DNA of 64,000 nt. Origin: CAZWKQ01 sp964634005. GTDB lineage: Bacteria > Bacteroidota > Bacteroidia > Bacteroidales > JACABE01. Both the position numbers and the translations under genes were made by a program. Positions 17,616 through 26,412 of the stretch are shown here, piece after piece. Location of the stretch: positions 1 to 64,000 of the forward strand of contig CAZWKQ010000012.1 of assembly GCA_964634005.1 (NCBI GenBank). The letters are read 5' to 3'. The stretch's first letter is position 1. Every line of letters begins with the position of its first letter. Below the pieces are notes generated by a model. The model had not been told where the DNA came from, did not search any database, and saw only the letters and a program-made list of their open reading frames with translations.

Positions 17616-18746
17616 TCAACTTTTTCTTAGTTTAATCCAAAAAGTGGTACCATCGATTTCAGAAGTATTAAAACCAACGCTTCCTTTGAGATATCTTTCG
17701 GTAAGCAGTTTAATTGAATATGTTCCTAAACCTCTGTTGCTCCCCTTAGTAGAAAAAGATCTTTGAAATACTTGCAACTGAACATCACGAGGCATAAAAG
17801 ATTGGTTATGAACACTGAAAACAACATCATTATATTCAAGTCTGCAATTTAAAGTAACAATATTATTAATACTTGAAGCCTCTAAGGCATTTTTTAATAA
17901 GTTTATCAATACTCGTTTCAATAAAAGTTCATCAGTAGTAAATTCAACATCAATAGCCTGATTTGAAATTGTAATCTTTTTATTTCTCGAAACGCTATGA
18001 TTACTAAGATATTTAGAAACATCAAAAAGAATTTTTAAAGATGATATTTTCGCCATTTCGGGTTCAAGTTCGCCTTTTTCGGCAGCAGTTAATGCCCGTT
18101 GCGACTGTATTTCCTCTAACAATTCACCGCTCAATTGGTCTAAAACAGGTATATTTTCTTTAATTTCTTTAACATCGTGAGTTTCTGCAAGCATTTCAGT
18201 AAGACCTTTTAAACCGCCGGCAACATTTATAATATCATGAAAAAATATTTTCTCGAGCATCTGCTTTCTCTTAAAATCGCTGATATCATCAACAGTGAGG
18301 ATGGTATAAACATTTCCTTTGAAATTGAACGGAGTGCATGTTACTTGTAAATCTAAATATTCATGTTTATCATCAACAAGTGTAATTATACGACATTCTC
18401 TTGTAACTTTTGAATTAGTTTTCTGACTTTCAATAATAGCATTAACAGCACCACAATACTTGCAATTTTCGGAAGTACCGCAACCGGCTTCCATCAAACT
18501 TGAATGCACGCATTTTATTGCTTCTCCGGGTCGAAAACCAAGTATGCCGTCTTTATCGATTATGCTCAGGAAATTAAGCAATGTATCATTTGCAAATACT
18601 ATTTGCCTTTGAGGATTGAGAATGGCAGCAATATCGGGCAGTGCATTCATAATCATTTTAACATAATCGTCCTGTTGAATTATATTATTATCATTTAATA
18701 TTTGTTCTTTTGGGGCTCTTTCGGCAGGTGCATGATATGTTTCCAT
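17616..18746 (-). CDS. PAS-domain histidine kinase with four-Cys motif
   Basis: 376-residue soluble sensor kinase. A PAS domain occupies about 30-155 and holds Cys79, Cys89, Cys95 and Cys98 in the pattern C-x9-C-x5-C-x2-C, within RPGEAIKCVHSS and GCGTSENCKYCGAVNAI. This motif is common in PAS kinases of anaerobes and could hold an Fe-S cluster or metal (inference). The phosphoacceptor is probably His170 in FFHDIINVAGG. The ATPase domain has NLLKNALEAS and GLGTYSIKLL. No membrane helix is present, so it senses a cytoplasmic signal. It follows the MBL hydrolase in the redox/hydrogenase run; its cognate regulator is not obvious. Confidence 0.88.
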   Translation of the reverse strand: METYHAPAERAPKEQILNDNNIIQQDDYVKMIMNALPDIAAILNPQRQIVFANDTLLNFLSIIDKDGILGFRPGEAIKCVHSSLMEAGCGTSENCKYCGAVNAIIESQKTNSKVTRECRIITLVDDKHEYLDLQVTCTPFNFKGNVYTILTVDDISDFKRKQMLEKIFFHDIINVAGGLKGLTEMLAETHDVKEIKENIPVLDQLSGELLEEIQSQRALTAAEKGELEPEMAKISSLKILFDVSKYLSNHSVSRNKKITISNQAIDVEFTTDELLLKRVLINLLKNALEASSINNIVTLNCRLEYNDVVFSVHNQSFMPRDVQLQVFQRSFSTKGSNRGLGTYSIKLLTERYLKGSVGFNTSEIDGTTFWIKLRKS

Positions 18747-18770
18747 ATATTTTTATTAAACTAATTAATA

Positions 18771-18778
18771 CAAAAATA
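18771..18778 (-). promoter_or_regulatory. Candidate -7 box upstream of the PAS kinase
   Basis: TATTTTTG on the minus strand (TAnnTTTG type), 24 bases before the PAS kinase ATG at 18746. It would allow expression independent of the upstream genes. No -33 element was found. Confidence 0.35.
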
Positions 18779-18807
18779 GTAAAATAAATTCAACTTTCAC
18801 GTCAATA

Positions 18808-19578
18808 TTAAAGTTCAATTACTTGACTGTCATACGCAAGATTAATGTAATCTGGTAATCGGGCATTAACATCTTCGTGCTTTCCGATAAAATGGCTTAC
18901 ATGAGTAATAAAAGCTCTTTCGGGTTTAAGTTCTTCAATAATTTCGACTGCTTCGCTCAAAGAAAAATGAGAAACATGTTTTGAATTTCTAAGTGCATTC
19001 AAAACAATAACTTTTGAATTGGCTATTTTTTCTTTTTCTTTTTCGGAGATATAACTTGCATCGGTGATATAAGTAAAATCGCCTATTCTATAGCCGAAAA
19101 TAGGAAGTTTTTCGTGAATTACTTCAATAGGTATTATTTCAATATCGTTGATGAAAAAAGGCTTGTTTTCGATATTATGAATATTTATTTGCGGAGCGCC
19201 GAAATAGCGAGCCGATTCTTTAAAAATATAAGGAAACTCAACCTTTATTGCTTCCATTACTCTTTCGATACCATAGATATCAATTTTTTTATTAAGGACA
19301 TAATTAAAAGCTCTTACATCATCAAGACCTGCAATATGGTCACGATGCTCGTGCGTAAATAATACGGCATCAAGATTAGAGATATTTTCTCTAATCATTT
19401 GTATTCTAAAATCGGGGCCACAATCTACAACCAAGGATTTATCATTTACTTGAATGTGAATAGAAGCCCTAAAGCGTTTATCTTTTTTATCATCCGAAGT
19501 ACAAACCGGACAATCGCAAGCAATAACAGGCACACCTATTGAAGTAGCAGTTCCAAGAAAGGTAACTTTTATTTTCAT
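18808..19578 (-). CDS. MBL-fold metallo-hydrolase (PhnP-like)
   Basis: 256-residue metallo-beta-lactamase-fold phosphodiesterase. The metal motif is THEHRDHIAGLDD (HxHxDH near 75-80). An N-terminal CDCPVC pair resembles the structural zinc site of PhnP cyclic phosphodiesterases. Further histidines are in ITHVSHFIGKHE near the C-terminus. The substrate is probably a small cyclic nucleotide or cyclic phosphate ester (inference from the family). It is the next gene after ribF on the same strand, 33 bases apart. No C-P lyase genes are nearby, so a role in phosphonate use is not supported. Confidence 0.85.
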   Translation of the reverse strand: MKIKVTFLGTATSIGVPVIACDCPVCTSDDKKDKRFRASIHIQVNDKSLVVDCGPDFRIQMIRENISNLDAVLFTHEHRDHIAGLDDVRAFNYVLNKKIDIYGIERVMEAIKVEFPYIFKESARYFGAPQINIHNIENKPFFINDIEIIPIEVIHEKLPIFGYRIGDFTYITDASYISEKEKEKIANSKVIVLNALRNSKHVSHFSLSEAVEIIEELKPERAFITHVSHFIGKHEDVNARLPDYINLAYDSQVIEL

Positions 19579-19611
19579 TATATTTTTTCTAATTGCAATT
19601 TTTCCAACTAA

Positions 19612-20553
19612 TTAATAAATCAATTCATCTATTGTTTGTTTGTCGTACATAAGTTGTTTTCTCATATCATCTTTATCGTTGAAATTTTTTAATTCTCGAA
19701 TCCGTTTATGAAAAAAAACAGTTGCGGTTTTACCAACCAAACATTGGTCAATATCAAATAAATGCATATCAATACATATATTAGGCTGATTAATTTGAAA
19801 TTTTGAAGGAGCATGCCTAATATTTAGCATCCCCTTAAAATAGCATTCATTTGAAGTTAAACTGATGGCATAAACTCCCTCGGGAGGAATAAGTTTTATA
19901 TCCTCGTCAATAAAAATGCTCATGGTAGGCAAACCAATATTTTTTAATACTTCGCTACCTTTAGTCAATTCCCCGATAATAATGTACTGATGATCGAGAT
20001 AAGCATTGGCTTTTTGAATATCGCCTTCGTGTAATGCTTTTCTTATTTTTGTAGAACTTACAGTTTCATTTTGTATGTCTTGTTCGGGAATTTCTTCCAC
20101 ATCAAAACCTTGAATCTTCGATAATTCATAAAGCGAGTGATAGTTACCTTCCTTATTATGGCCAAAATAATGGTTAAATCCGACAATAATTTTACGGGCA
20201 TTTACTTTTCCGAGAAGAATATTTTTGACAAAATCAATAGAAGAAGTCTGAGCAAATTCTCTTGTAAAATTAATTATTATCAAATTATCGAGACCTGCTT
20301 TACGAAGGAGTTCAATTTTTTCGCGTTGAGAATTAATAAGCAGAAGGTCTTTACCTTCGGTTTCCGGATATAGAACTCTACGCGGGTGCGGATGAAAAGT
20401 AATAAGAACCGACTCGCCCCCGATTAATTTTGCAGATTTTCGCAATCGGTTTATTATAGCTTTATGTCCTATATGAACTCCATCGAAAGAACCGGTAGTT
20501 ACAACAGCATTTTTTATATCCTTAATATCCTCGATATTTCTGAAAATTCTCAT
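19612..20553 (-). CDS. ribF: Bifunctional riboflavin kinase/FAD synthetase
   Basis: Makes FMN from riboflavin and then FAD. The N-terminal adenylyltransferase domain has TGSFDGVHIGHKAII near 20-34 and TFHPHPRRVLYP; a second conserved block is VGFNHYFGHNKEG. The kinase domain begins near 185 with ITKGSEVLKNIGLPT-type sequence and has GVYAISL and the substrate Glu/Asn region. The length of 313 residues is normal. It lies 8 bases after rex. Flavin supply for HydB and other flavoenzymes nearby is a plausible but unproven link. Confidence 0.95.
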   Translation of the reverse strand: MRIFRNIEDIKDIKNAVVTTGSFDGVHIGHKAIINRLRKSAKLIGGESVLITFHPHPRRVLYPETEGKDLLLINSQREKIELLRKAGLDNLIIINFTREFAQTSSIDFVKNILLGKVNARKIIVGFNHYFGHNKEGNYHSLYELSKIQGFDVEEIPEQDIQNETVSSTKIRKALHEGDIQKANAYLDHQYIIIGELTKGSEVLKNIGLPTMSIFIDEDIKLIPPEGVYAISLTSNECYFKGMLNIRHAPSKFQINQPNICIDMHLFDIDQCLVGKTATVFFHKRIRELKNFNDKDDMRKQLMYDKQTIDELIY

Positions 20554-20561
20554 ATTTTTTT

Positions 20562-21215
20562 CTATGCGGTTAATTCATTTTTTTTGACAAAGTAGGCAAC
20601 TTTTTCTAAAGAAGTAATCATATCGTATTCTTCGAGAAAAATATGAGAAGAAACGTTAACAGGAGATGGAGTGAAATTTAAAATCCCTTTAATTCCTGAA
20701 ATAACAAGGTTTTCGGCAACTTTAGCAGCTTCGGATGCGGGAACAGTAATAATACCTATTGTTATATTTTCTTTTTTAATTATTTCCTGAAGTTTATCGT
20801 AAGAATAACAATGTACGCCGGCATAAACTCTGTCGACCTTTTCGGGATTTGTATCGAAAGCTGCAACAATTGACAATTTTGTTCTTTTACCTTTAAAATA
20901 ACTGATTATTGCTCTACCCAAATTACCAACACCCACAACGGCAACCTTTTGCCCGTCTTCGCTATCAATAATATCACCAATTAAATCAATTAATGCTTGA
21001 ACATCATACCCTTTTCGCAAGGTTCCCGAATATCCTATAAGCATAATATCCCTACGTACCTGAACAGGGGTTATATGAAGCAAATTGGCTATTTCGTGCG
21101 AATAAATATGAGTCTTACCATTTGCTGCACATACCAACAAATTTCTGCGGTACTGACTAAGTCTTTCAACTGTTTTATCGGGTAATTTTTTTATTTCTTT
21201 CACTTTTGTTATCAT
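20562..21215 (-). CDS. rex: Redox-sensing transcriptional repressor Rex
   Basis: Senses the NADH/NAD+ ratio and releases DNA when NADH binds. The 217-residue protein has an N-terminal winged helix (VERLSQYRRNLL; HEIANLLHITPVQVRRDIMLIG) and a Rossmann domain with VGVGNLGRAI near residue 95. The C-terminal domain-swapped helix (MITSLEKVAYFVK) is also present. It is encoded in the same strand run as hydCBA, and two Rex-type operator sequences occur upstream of hydC, so direct control of the hydrogenase operon is likely. Start at the ATG at 21215; 13 bases separate it from the receiver-kinase gene. Confidence 0.95.
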   Translation of the reverse strand: MITKVKEIKKLPDKTVERLSQYRRNLLVCAANGKTHIYSHEIANLLHITPVQVRRDIMLIGYSGTLRKGYDVQALIDLIGDIIDSEDGQKVAVVGVGNLGRAIISYFKGKRTKLSIVAAFDTNPEKVDRVYAGVHCYSYDKLQEIIKKENITIGIITVPASEAAKVAENLVISGIKGILNFTPSPVNVSSHIFLEEYDMITSLEKVAYFVKKNELTA

Positions 21216-21228
21216 TATTTTAAAATAA

Positions 21229-22353
21229 TTAGATATTCTTTGGTAATGTAATTGTAAATACCGACCCTTTTTCAGGTGAACTCGAAACTGTTATATTTCC
21301 TTCATAAGAATCGATAATTTTCTTAACTATAGATAATCCTAAACCACTTCCTGAAATATTTTTAGTTTTTTGATTTTTAATTCTAACAAACTCATTAAAA
21401 AGTTTCGACATATCGTCTTCAGTCATTCCAATTCCATTATCACTTACCGTAATAGTAATATTTTCTTCTTTTTCTTTGATAAAGCAATCTACTCTGCCAC
21501 CTTTTTTGTTATATTTTATAGCATTAGAAATCAAATTATTAAATACAATTTCCATTTCTCTTTCATCAGCATTATAATAAATACAGTCCTTACAATTTAA
21601 ATAAACTTCAACATCATTTTGTATTGCAAAAGGATTCATGGCATCTTTCGATATTTTAGCAATTTCGCATAAATTTATCTGTTTTATCTCTCTGTTTGAT
21701 ACTCCTGATTCGATTTTTGTAAGGTCGAGCAAATCCATTATTAAAGAACGCATACCGTTAATTCTCTCAATAGAACGTTCGATATTATTTTTATAATCGT
21801 CAATATTATCGCCGAGTTGTTTTTCCAACATCATTTGTAAATAGCCTTCAATAGCATTCAGCGGAGCTTTCAATTCGTGAGAAAGTACCGAAAGGAATTG
21901 AAAACGAACTTGTTTGCCGACAGTATTCAATCTTTTGGTCATTCGGCGGAAATAAACCTGTTTGGTTATAGTTTCGATTGATGAACGAAGTTCCTGAGGT
22001 GTGAATGGTTTGGGAATAAAGTCAAAAGCTCCGTTTTTGGTTGCTTTTACTGCAACGTCTAATGATGCATAAGAAGTAATCATTACAACAAGTATGTCGA
22101 GATGATTTTTGCTGACATACTCCAAAACCTCCAACCCTTGTATTCCGGGCAGCTTATTATCGAGCAGCATAATATCGGGTAGACCGGTTTTGAGGTATTC
22201 TATGGCATCTTCACCGGTAGGAGCCTCAATTATTTCAAATTTACAGGCCTCATCCATAAAAGGATATGAAACAGAAAAATCACGTAATACGCGCGACACA
22301 CCCGAACGGATTCCGGGTTCGTCGTCTACAACCATTAATTTGATTATTTCCAT
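21229..22353 (-). CDS. Response-regulator/histidine-kinase hybrid
   Basis: 374 residues with an N-terminal receiver (about 1-125; acidic pocket D10/D11, phosphoacceptor D65 in IMLLDNKLPG, conserved Lys in FIPKPF). A HisKA domain follows with His159 in SVLSHELKAPLN, then a HATPase domain (NLISNAIKYN, DNGIGM, GSGLGLSIVKK). There is no membrane or DNA-binding segment. The receiver-first order suggests it is phosphorylated by another kinase and then modulates its own kinase activity. It lies 3 bases downstream of the stand-alone receiver gene, which in turn follows the hydrogenase-domain kinase, implying one phosphorelay. Confidence 0.9.
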   Translation of the reverse strand: MEIIKLMVVDDEPGIRSGVSRVLRDFSVSYPFMDEACKFEIIEAPTGEDAIEYLKTGLPDIMLLDNKLPGIQGLEVLEYVSKNHLDILVVMITSYASLDVAVKATKNGAFDFIPKPFTPQELRSSIETITKQVYFRRMTKRLNTVGKQVRFQFLSVLSHELKAPLNAIEGYLQMMLEKQLGDNIDDYKNNIERSIERINGMRSLIMDLLDLTKIESGVSNREIKQINLCEIAKISKDAMNPFAIQNDVEVYLNCKDCIYYNADEREMEIVFNNLISNAIKYNKKGGRVDCFIKEKEENITITVSDNGIGMTEDDMSKLFNEFVRIKNQKTKNISGSGLGLSIVKKIIDSYEGNITVSSSPEKGSVFTITLPKNI

Positions 22354-22356
22354 TAC

Positions 22357-22740
22357 TTAAATCTTTAACAACTTATTTATTTCTCTTTGTAACTGATCAG
22401 AACGTATGCCTTTATCCATGTATAAATCAGCCTTTATCCATTTACGTTCTTCTTCCGAATGAACGTCGAAACTCATGCCGGTTTCGGCTGTTACGGCTGT
22501 TGCAATTATTATGGGTACATCAGGATACTTCCTCTTCATTTTATAACTTAAAACGAAGCCGCTATCTTCATTCTCCATCATCAAATCGAAAATTGCCAAA
22601 TCGGGTTTAAACGACTCCAAAAGTTGTTCAGCTTCATATTGACCATCTGCTGTTATTACTTCGAAACCTAATTTTTCTACTTTAAGTTTCATTTGATACA
22701 AGTAATCCATGTCATCGTCAACAATTAAAACCTTTTTCAT
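22357..22740 (-). CDS. Stand-alone response receiver
   Basis: 127-residue single receiver domain with acidic cluster VDDD (8-10), phosphoacceptor D52 in LAIFDLMME and Lys110 in YMDKGI. A short insertion (SFDVHSEEERKW) precedes the last strand. There is no output domain, so it probably shuttles phosphate or acts by protein contact. It sits between the hydrogenase-domain kinase (42 bases upstream) and the receiver-kinase hybrid (3 bases downstream). Confidence 0.9.
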   Translation of the reverse strand: MKKVLIVDDDMDYLYQMKLKVEKLGFEVITADGQYEAEQLLESFKPDLAIFDLMMENEDSGFVLSYKMKRKYPDVPIIIATAVTAETGMSFDVHSEEERKWIKADLYMDKGIRSDQLQREINKLLKI

Positions 22741-22782
22741 ATTTTTATTTTATTAAAATTTATTTTCATTCATTTTACAAAG

Positions 22783-24771
22783 TTATTCCGACTTATACCT
22801 TGGTAAAGTAATAGTAAATGTGGTTCCAGTCGGGCCTTTTTCTATATCTGTGTTAGATTTAATGTCAACTTTACCTTTATGCATTTTAATGATACCGTAA
22901 ATTATAGGTAATCCTAAGCCTGTGCCTTTTCCAATACCTTTAGTTGTGAAAAAAGGAGTAAAAATTTTCTCCATATTTTCGGGAGCAATACCTGTACCGG
23001 TATCGGAAATTGAAAATATAATATCATCATTTTTCTCGGCAATATTAATATTAATTTCTCCACCATTTTCGGGCATTGCTTCTATTGAGTTTTTAATCAG
23101 ATTAGTAATTACTTGTACCATTTGGTCGTAGTCTATCATAGCCATTTTATTCTTAAGTTCCGAATTAAGATTTATGGTAACGTTTTCAGGACATACTACC
23201 GATTGAATGCTACGTTCAAACATATTTTCAATATTAATCTCAGAGTAATTAAGTTGATTTTTCCTTGCAAAATTCAAAAGGCCGGACACTATTTTTTTAC
23301 ATCTGTCAGTTTGTTCTACAATCAGCTCAAGGTCTTTTCTTATAGGATCATCTGGATTACATTCGTCTTTCAGAATATTGCTGTACATAGTAATAACTCC
23401 AAGAGGATTATTTAGTTCGTGAGCAATTCCGGCAGAAAGCTGTCCCATATGTGCTAATTTTTCCGATTGTTTTAAGGCTAACTGTGCAGAAGCAAGTTTT
23501 TCGTTCGATACAGCCAAATCTTTTATGTATTTATGCAATTTCTCAATTGCATAAGGGAGGCACATTTCTTCTTCGGCAAGTCCTTTTATAATGGCTATAG
23601 CATGCTCATTGCATGAATCATAACCGCAAGCACCACAGTTTAGATGATCTTTTTCACTAAATTTACCCAACGATTTCAAAACTTCTTTTACTTCTTCCCA
23701 ACTTGGGTCAGGAATTCTCCTGTCGTTGGCTACAAATGTTTGTGTTAAATCTATATCGCTATATTTTTCTATTTCTTTGAGCCATTCATCATTATCAATA
23801 TTTTTGAGTTTTTGCTTAACATAACTACTTACCATAGTACGTCGGGCAAATCTTTTACCATTGGGCGAAGTACCCGGCCCCATAATACATCCTTCGCAAC
23901 ATAATAACTCGAGATTATTATAACGTATCAACCCATTTTCAAACTCTTTAATGGCTTCACGAAAATCGACCCTTCCATCGGCAACAATAACATTGCCCTC
24001 GTATATGTTTTCAGTAACATCAGTAGTTTGCAATAATCCTCTAGAAATCGGGAATATTGCTCCTTTTCCGGCATGAGGCGGATCAAACTCTGACGGAGTT
24101 ACGTTTTCGCGTTTTATTCCAGAAATTTTAAACATTTCTCTGAGTTCTCTGAAAGTAAGTACTTCATCTAATTCGTCCGATTCTGCCTTTTTTGCAATAC
24201 AAGGACCAATAAAAACGACTTTTATGTCATTACCATACTTTTTCTTAACAACCCTTGTCATAGCAACCATTGGAGATGCAATAGGAGCAAGATATGGAAC
24301 AAGATCGGGGCTATAATGCTCAACATAAAAAGTAATTGCAGGACAATCGGATGATATTATTCCTTCACTGCCTTTTCTTTTAAATAAATTTGAATATTTT
24401 CTTGCAACCAAATCAGCTCCGAATGAAACCTCTGACACATAATCGAAGCCTAATGCTTTAATCATTCCTACAAGCAGCTTATAATCTTTTATTTCCTCAA
24501 ATTCGGCAGGAAAACTTGGAGCCAGTAAAGCTATTTTTTTTGAATCAGATTTTAAAATAGAATAAACTTCGTCAGTTGCTTTCAAAAATGTTTTAGCTTC
24601 CTGTACACAAACCTTAACGCAATTTCCGCAACCAATACATCTTTTATCGATAACTTCGGCCTGACCATTAACAATTTTAATGGCTTTGACGGGACATTCT
24701 CTGACACAAGTATAACAAACCCGACATTTATCGACTATTGTAAAAACCAATTGGTGTTTATGAGCCGGCAT
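22783..24771 (-). CDS. Sensory [FeFe]-hydrogenase-domain histidine kinase
   Basis: 662-residue fusion. Residues 10-60 form a 2x[4Fe-4S] ferredoxin (Cys16/19/22/26 and 45/48/51/55). Residues about 75-310 form a hydrogenase H-cluster domain that keeps the four cluster cysteines: C143 in SSDCPAI, C191 in IGPCIAKK, and C291 and C295 in CCEGC. The residue preceding C143, a cysteine used for proton transfer in catalytic enzymes, is Asp142. An Fe-S domain with CGACGYDSC (C379, C382, C387, C404) follows, then a HisKA domain with His451 in GIAHELNNPLG and a full HATPase domain. It resembles putative sensory (group C/D) hydrogenases. Likely role: report H2 or redox state to the downstream receivers. 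Confidence 0.92.
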   Translation of the reverse strand: MPAHKHQLVFTIVDKCRVCYTCVRECPVKAIKIVNGQAEVIDKRCIGCGNCVKVCVQEAKTFLKATDEVYSILKSDSKKIALLAPSFPAEFEEIKDYKLLVGMIKALGFDYVSEVSFGADLVARKYSNLFKRKGSEGIISSDCPAITFYVEHYSPDLVPYLAPIASPMVAMTRVVKKKYGNDIKVVFIGPCIAKKAESDELDEVLTFRELREMFKISGIKRENVTPSEFDPPHAGKGAIFPISRGLLQTTDVTENIYEGNVIVADGRVDFREAIKEFENGLIRYNNLELLCCEGCIMGPGTSPNGKRFARRTMVSSYVKQKLKNIDNDEWLKEIEKYSDIDLTQTFVANDRRIPDPSWEEVKEVLKSLGKFSEKDHLNCGACGYDSCNEHAIAIIKGLAEEEMCLPYAIEKLHKYIKDLAVSNEKLASAQLALKQSEKLAHMGQLSAGIAHELNNPLGVITMYSNILKDECNPDDPIRKDLELIVEQTDRCKKIVSGLLNFARKNQLNYSEINIENMFERSIQSVVCPENVTINLNSELKNKMAMIDYDQMVQVITNLIKNSIEAMPENGGEININIAEKNDDIIFSISDTGTGIAPENMEKIFTPFFTTKGIGKGTGLGLPIIYGIIKMHKGKVDIKSNTDIEKGPTGTTFTITLPRYKSE

Positions 24772-24792
24772 ATTTATTTTCTTTTTTTGATA

Positions 24793-25554
24793 TTAATTAA
24801 AAGCTCCCTGCAGATAACTTTTTGTTTTTTCCATTTTCGGATTTTCAAAAATCTCATCGGCAGGTCCTTGTTCTACAACTTCACCCATATACATAAAAAC
24901 AACATGATCGGCAATCCTTCTTGCCTGACGGAGAATATGAGTAACTAAAACAATAGTATATTGCTGTTTCAATTCAACAAATTTCTTTTCAATAACTTCG
25001 CTCGAAATAGGATCTAAAGCTGAAGTCGGTTCGTCGGCAAGGATAATCTCGGGATCGACAGCCAAACCACGTGCAAGGCACAAACGCTGCTGCTGTCCTA
25101 TTGACAGTTTGGAAGCAGGTTCGTGAAGTCTGTCATGAACTTCATCCCAAAGACTTACAATTTTCAAATAGTTTTCAACTCTTGCACTTAAAGCTTTTTT
25201 GTTTCTTCTTCCGCTAATTTTCAATCCGTAAGCAACATTATTAAAAATATTCATCGGCAAGGGATATGGTCTTTGCGAAAGCAATCCCATCTTCTTTCTT
25301 ATCTCAGTTACATCGGTTTTTGTATTTAAAATATCTTCATTGTCAATCAAAATATTTCCGCTTATTTTAGCATCGTGATACAAATCGGTCAATCGGTTAA
25401 GACATTTTAAAAGCGTAGTTTTTCCGCAACCTGATGGACCTAATATAACTGTAAGCTTATTCTCAGGAATTTCTATATTAATATTTTTCAGAATATGTTG
25501 TTTCCCTATGAAAAAATTTAGGTTATCGATTTTTATTTTAGCGTTGCTTGTCAT
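24793..25554 (-). CDS. pstB: Phosphate-type ABC transporter ATP-binding protein
   Basis: Cytoplasmic ATPase of a Pst-type importer. Walker A is GPSGCGKTTLL, the signature LSIGQQQRLCLARGLA, Walker B IILADEPTSALDP and the switch His is in VLVTHILRQA. I set the start at the ATG at 25554 because MTSNAKIKIDNLNFF is the usual beginning and it lies directly after the pstA stop. A longer frame from 25608 would overlap pstA by 53 bases. The length of 253 residues is normal for PstB. The next gene is the hydrogenase-domain kinase 21 bases on, in the place where phoU often lies. Confidence 0.92.
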   Translation of the reverse strand: MTSNAKIKIDNLNFFIGKQHILKNINIEIPENKLTVILGPSGCGKTTLLKCLNRLTDLYHDAKISGNILIDNEDILNTKTDVTEIRKKMGLLSQRPYPLPMNIFNNVAYGLKISGRRNKKALSARVENYLKIVSLWDEVHDRLHEPASKLSIGQQQRLCLARGLAVDPEIILADEPTSALDPISSEVIEKKFVELKQQYTIVLVTHILRQARRIADHVVFMYMGEVVEQGPADEIFENPKMEKTKSYLQGAFN

Positions 25555-25555
25555 G

Positions 25556-26404
25556 TTATTGTATTCTGTTTTTATAATATTTTTTTGATAATGCTCTTGA
25601 AAATACACTAATAATCAGTATTATAATAGTTAAAATAGCTGCACTGGCATAAGCACGGTTTTGAACTTCAGGTACAGGCGAACTGAGTTGGAAAAAGATA
25701 GATAAAGGCAGAGTAGCAGCAGGTTCGAGCAAAGAAGTCGGAATATTATCGGTATATCCTGCAGTAAACAGCACTGATGCTGCATCTCCAATCGCACGTC
25801 CGAATGAAAGTAATATTGCAGTTACTATTCCCGAAAACGACTGAATAAGAACTACTCTGAACGAAGTTTCTGTTTTTGTTGAACCTAACGAAAAAGCTGC
25901 TTCGAGTAAGCCAACAGGAGTTGTTTTCAGAACTTCGTCACAAGCCCTTATCATTATTGGTAAAACAAACAAAGTAACAGTGATAATACCAGCCAATAAC
26001 GAAGTTTTTATTCCCAGAAAAACCATTAATCCAAAACCAAAAGCTCCATAAACTATTGAAGGAACACCCCATATTAAATCGAGTAAAAACCTGAAAAAGT
26101 TTAAAAAGCGTTTGTATTTTATTAGATAAACATTCATAAATAAGGCTACAGGAACGCCTATAACAGTAGCAAGAAAAGTCGCTCCGACTGAAAGATATAA
26201 TGAACCTATTATTGCATTGAGTACACCGCCTTGTTTACCGTAATAATAGCCACCTTGAGGCTTCTGAGTAAGCATTTCCCATGAAAGCGAACTTAATCCC
26301 TTTTTGAAAATACTATAAATGATTAAAAGCAATACAAATAGTATAATCAAATTGCTAAACAACATTAAACCCCTGAAAAAATACTCTTCAATCTTTTTTA
26401 ACAT
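25556..26404 (-). CDS. pstA: Phosphate-type ABC transporter permease PstA
   Basis: 282-residue inner-membrane permease with about six helices. It has the PstA-type stretches GGVLNAIIGSLYLSVGATF and GVPSIVYGAFGFGLMV, and the ABC-contact (EAA) loop LEAAFSLGSTKTETSFRVVL. It forms the transport channel with PstC. The frames are tightly packed: 8 bases after pstC and immediately before pstB. Substrate is inferred as phosphate from the family; another oxyanion is not excluded. Confidence 0.92.
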   Translation of the reverse strand: MLKKIEEYFFRGLMLFSNLIILFVLLLIIYSIFKKGLSSLSWEMLTQKPQGGYYYGKQGGVLNAIIGSLYLSVGATFLATVIGVPVALFMNVYLIKYKRFLNFFRFLLDLIWGVPSIVYGAFGFGLMVFLGIKTSLLAGIITVTLFVLPIMIRACDEVLKTTPVGLLEAAFSLGSTKTETSFRVVLIQSFSGIVTAILLSFGRAIGDAASVLFTAGYTDNIPTSLLEPAATLPLSIFFQLSSPVPEVQNRAYASAAILTIIILIISVFSRALSKKYYKNRIQ

Positions 26405-26412
26405 CTCTAAAA

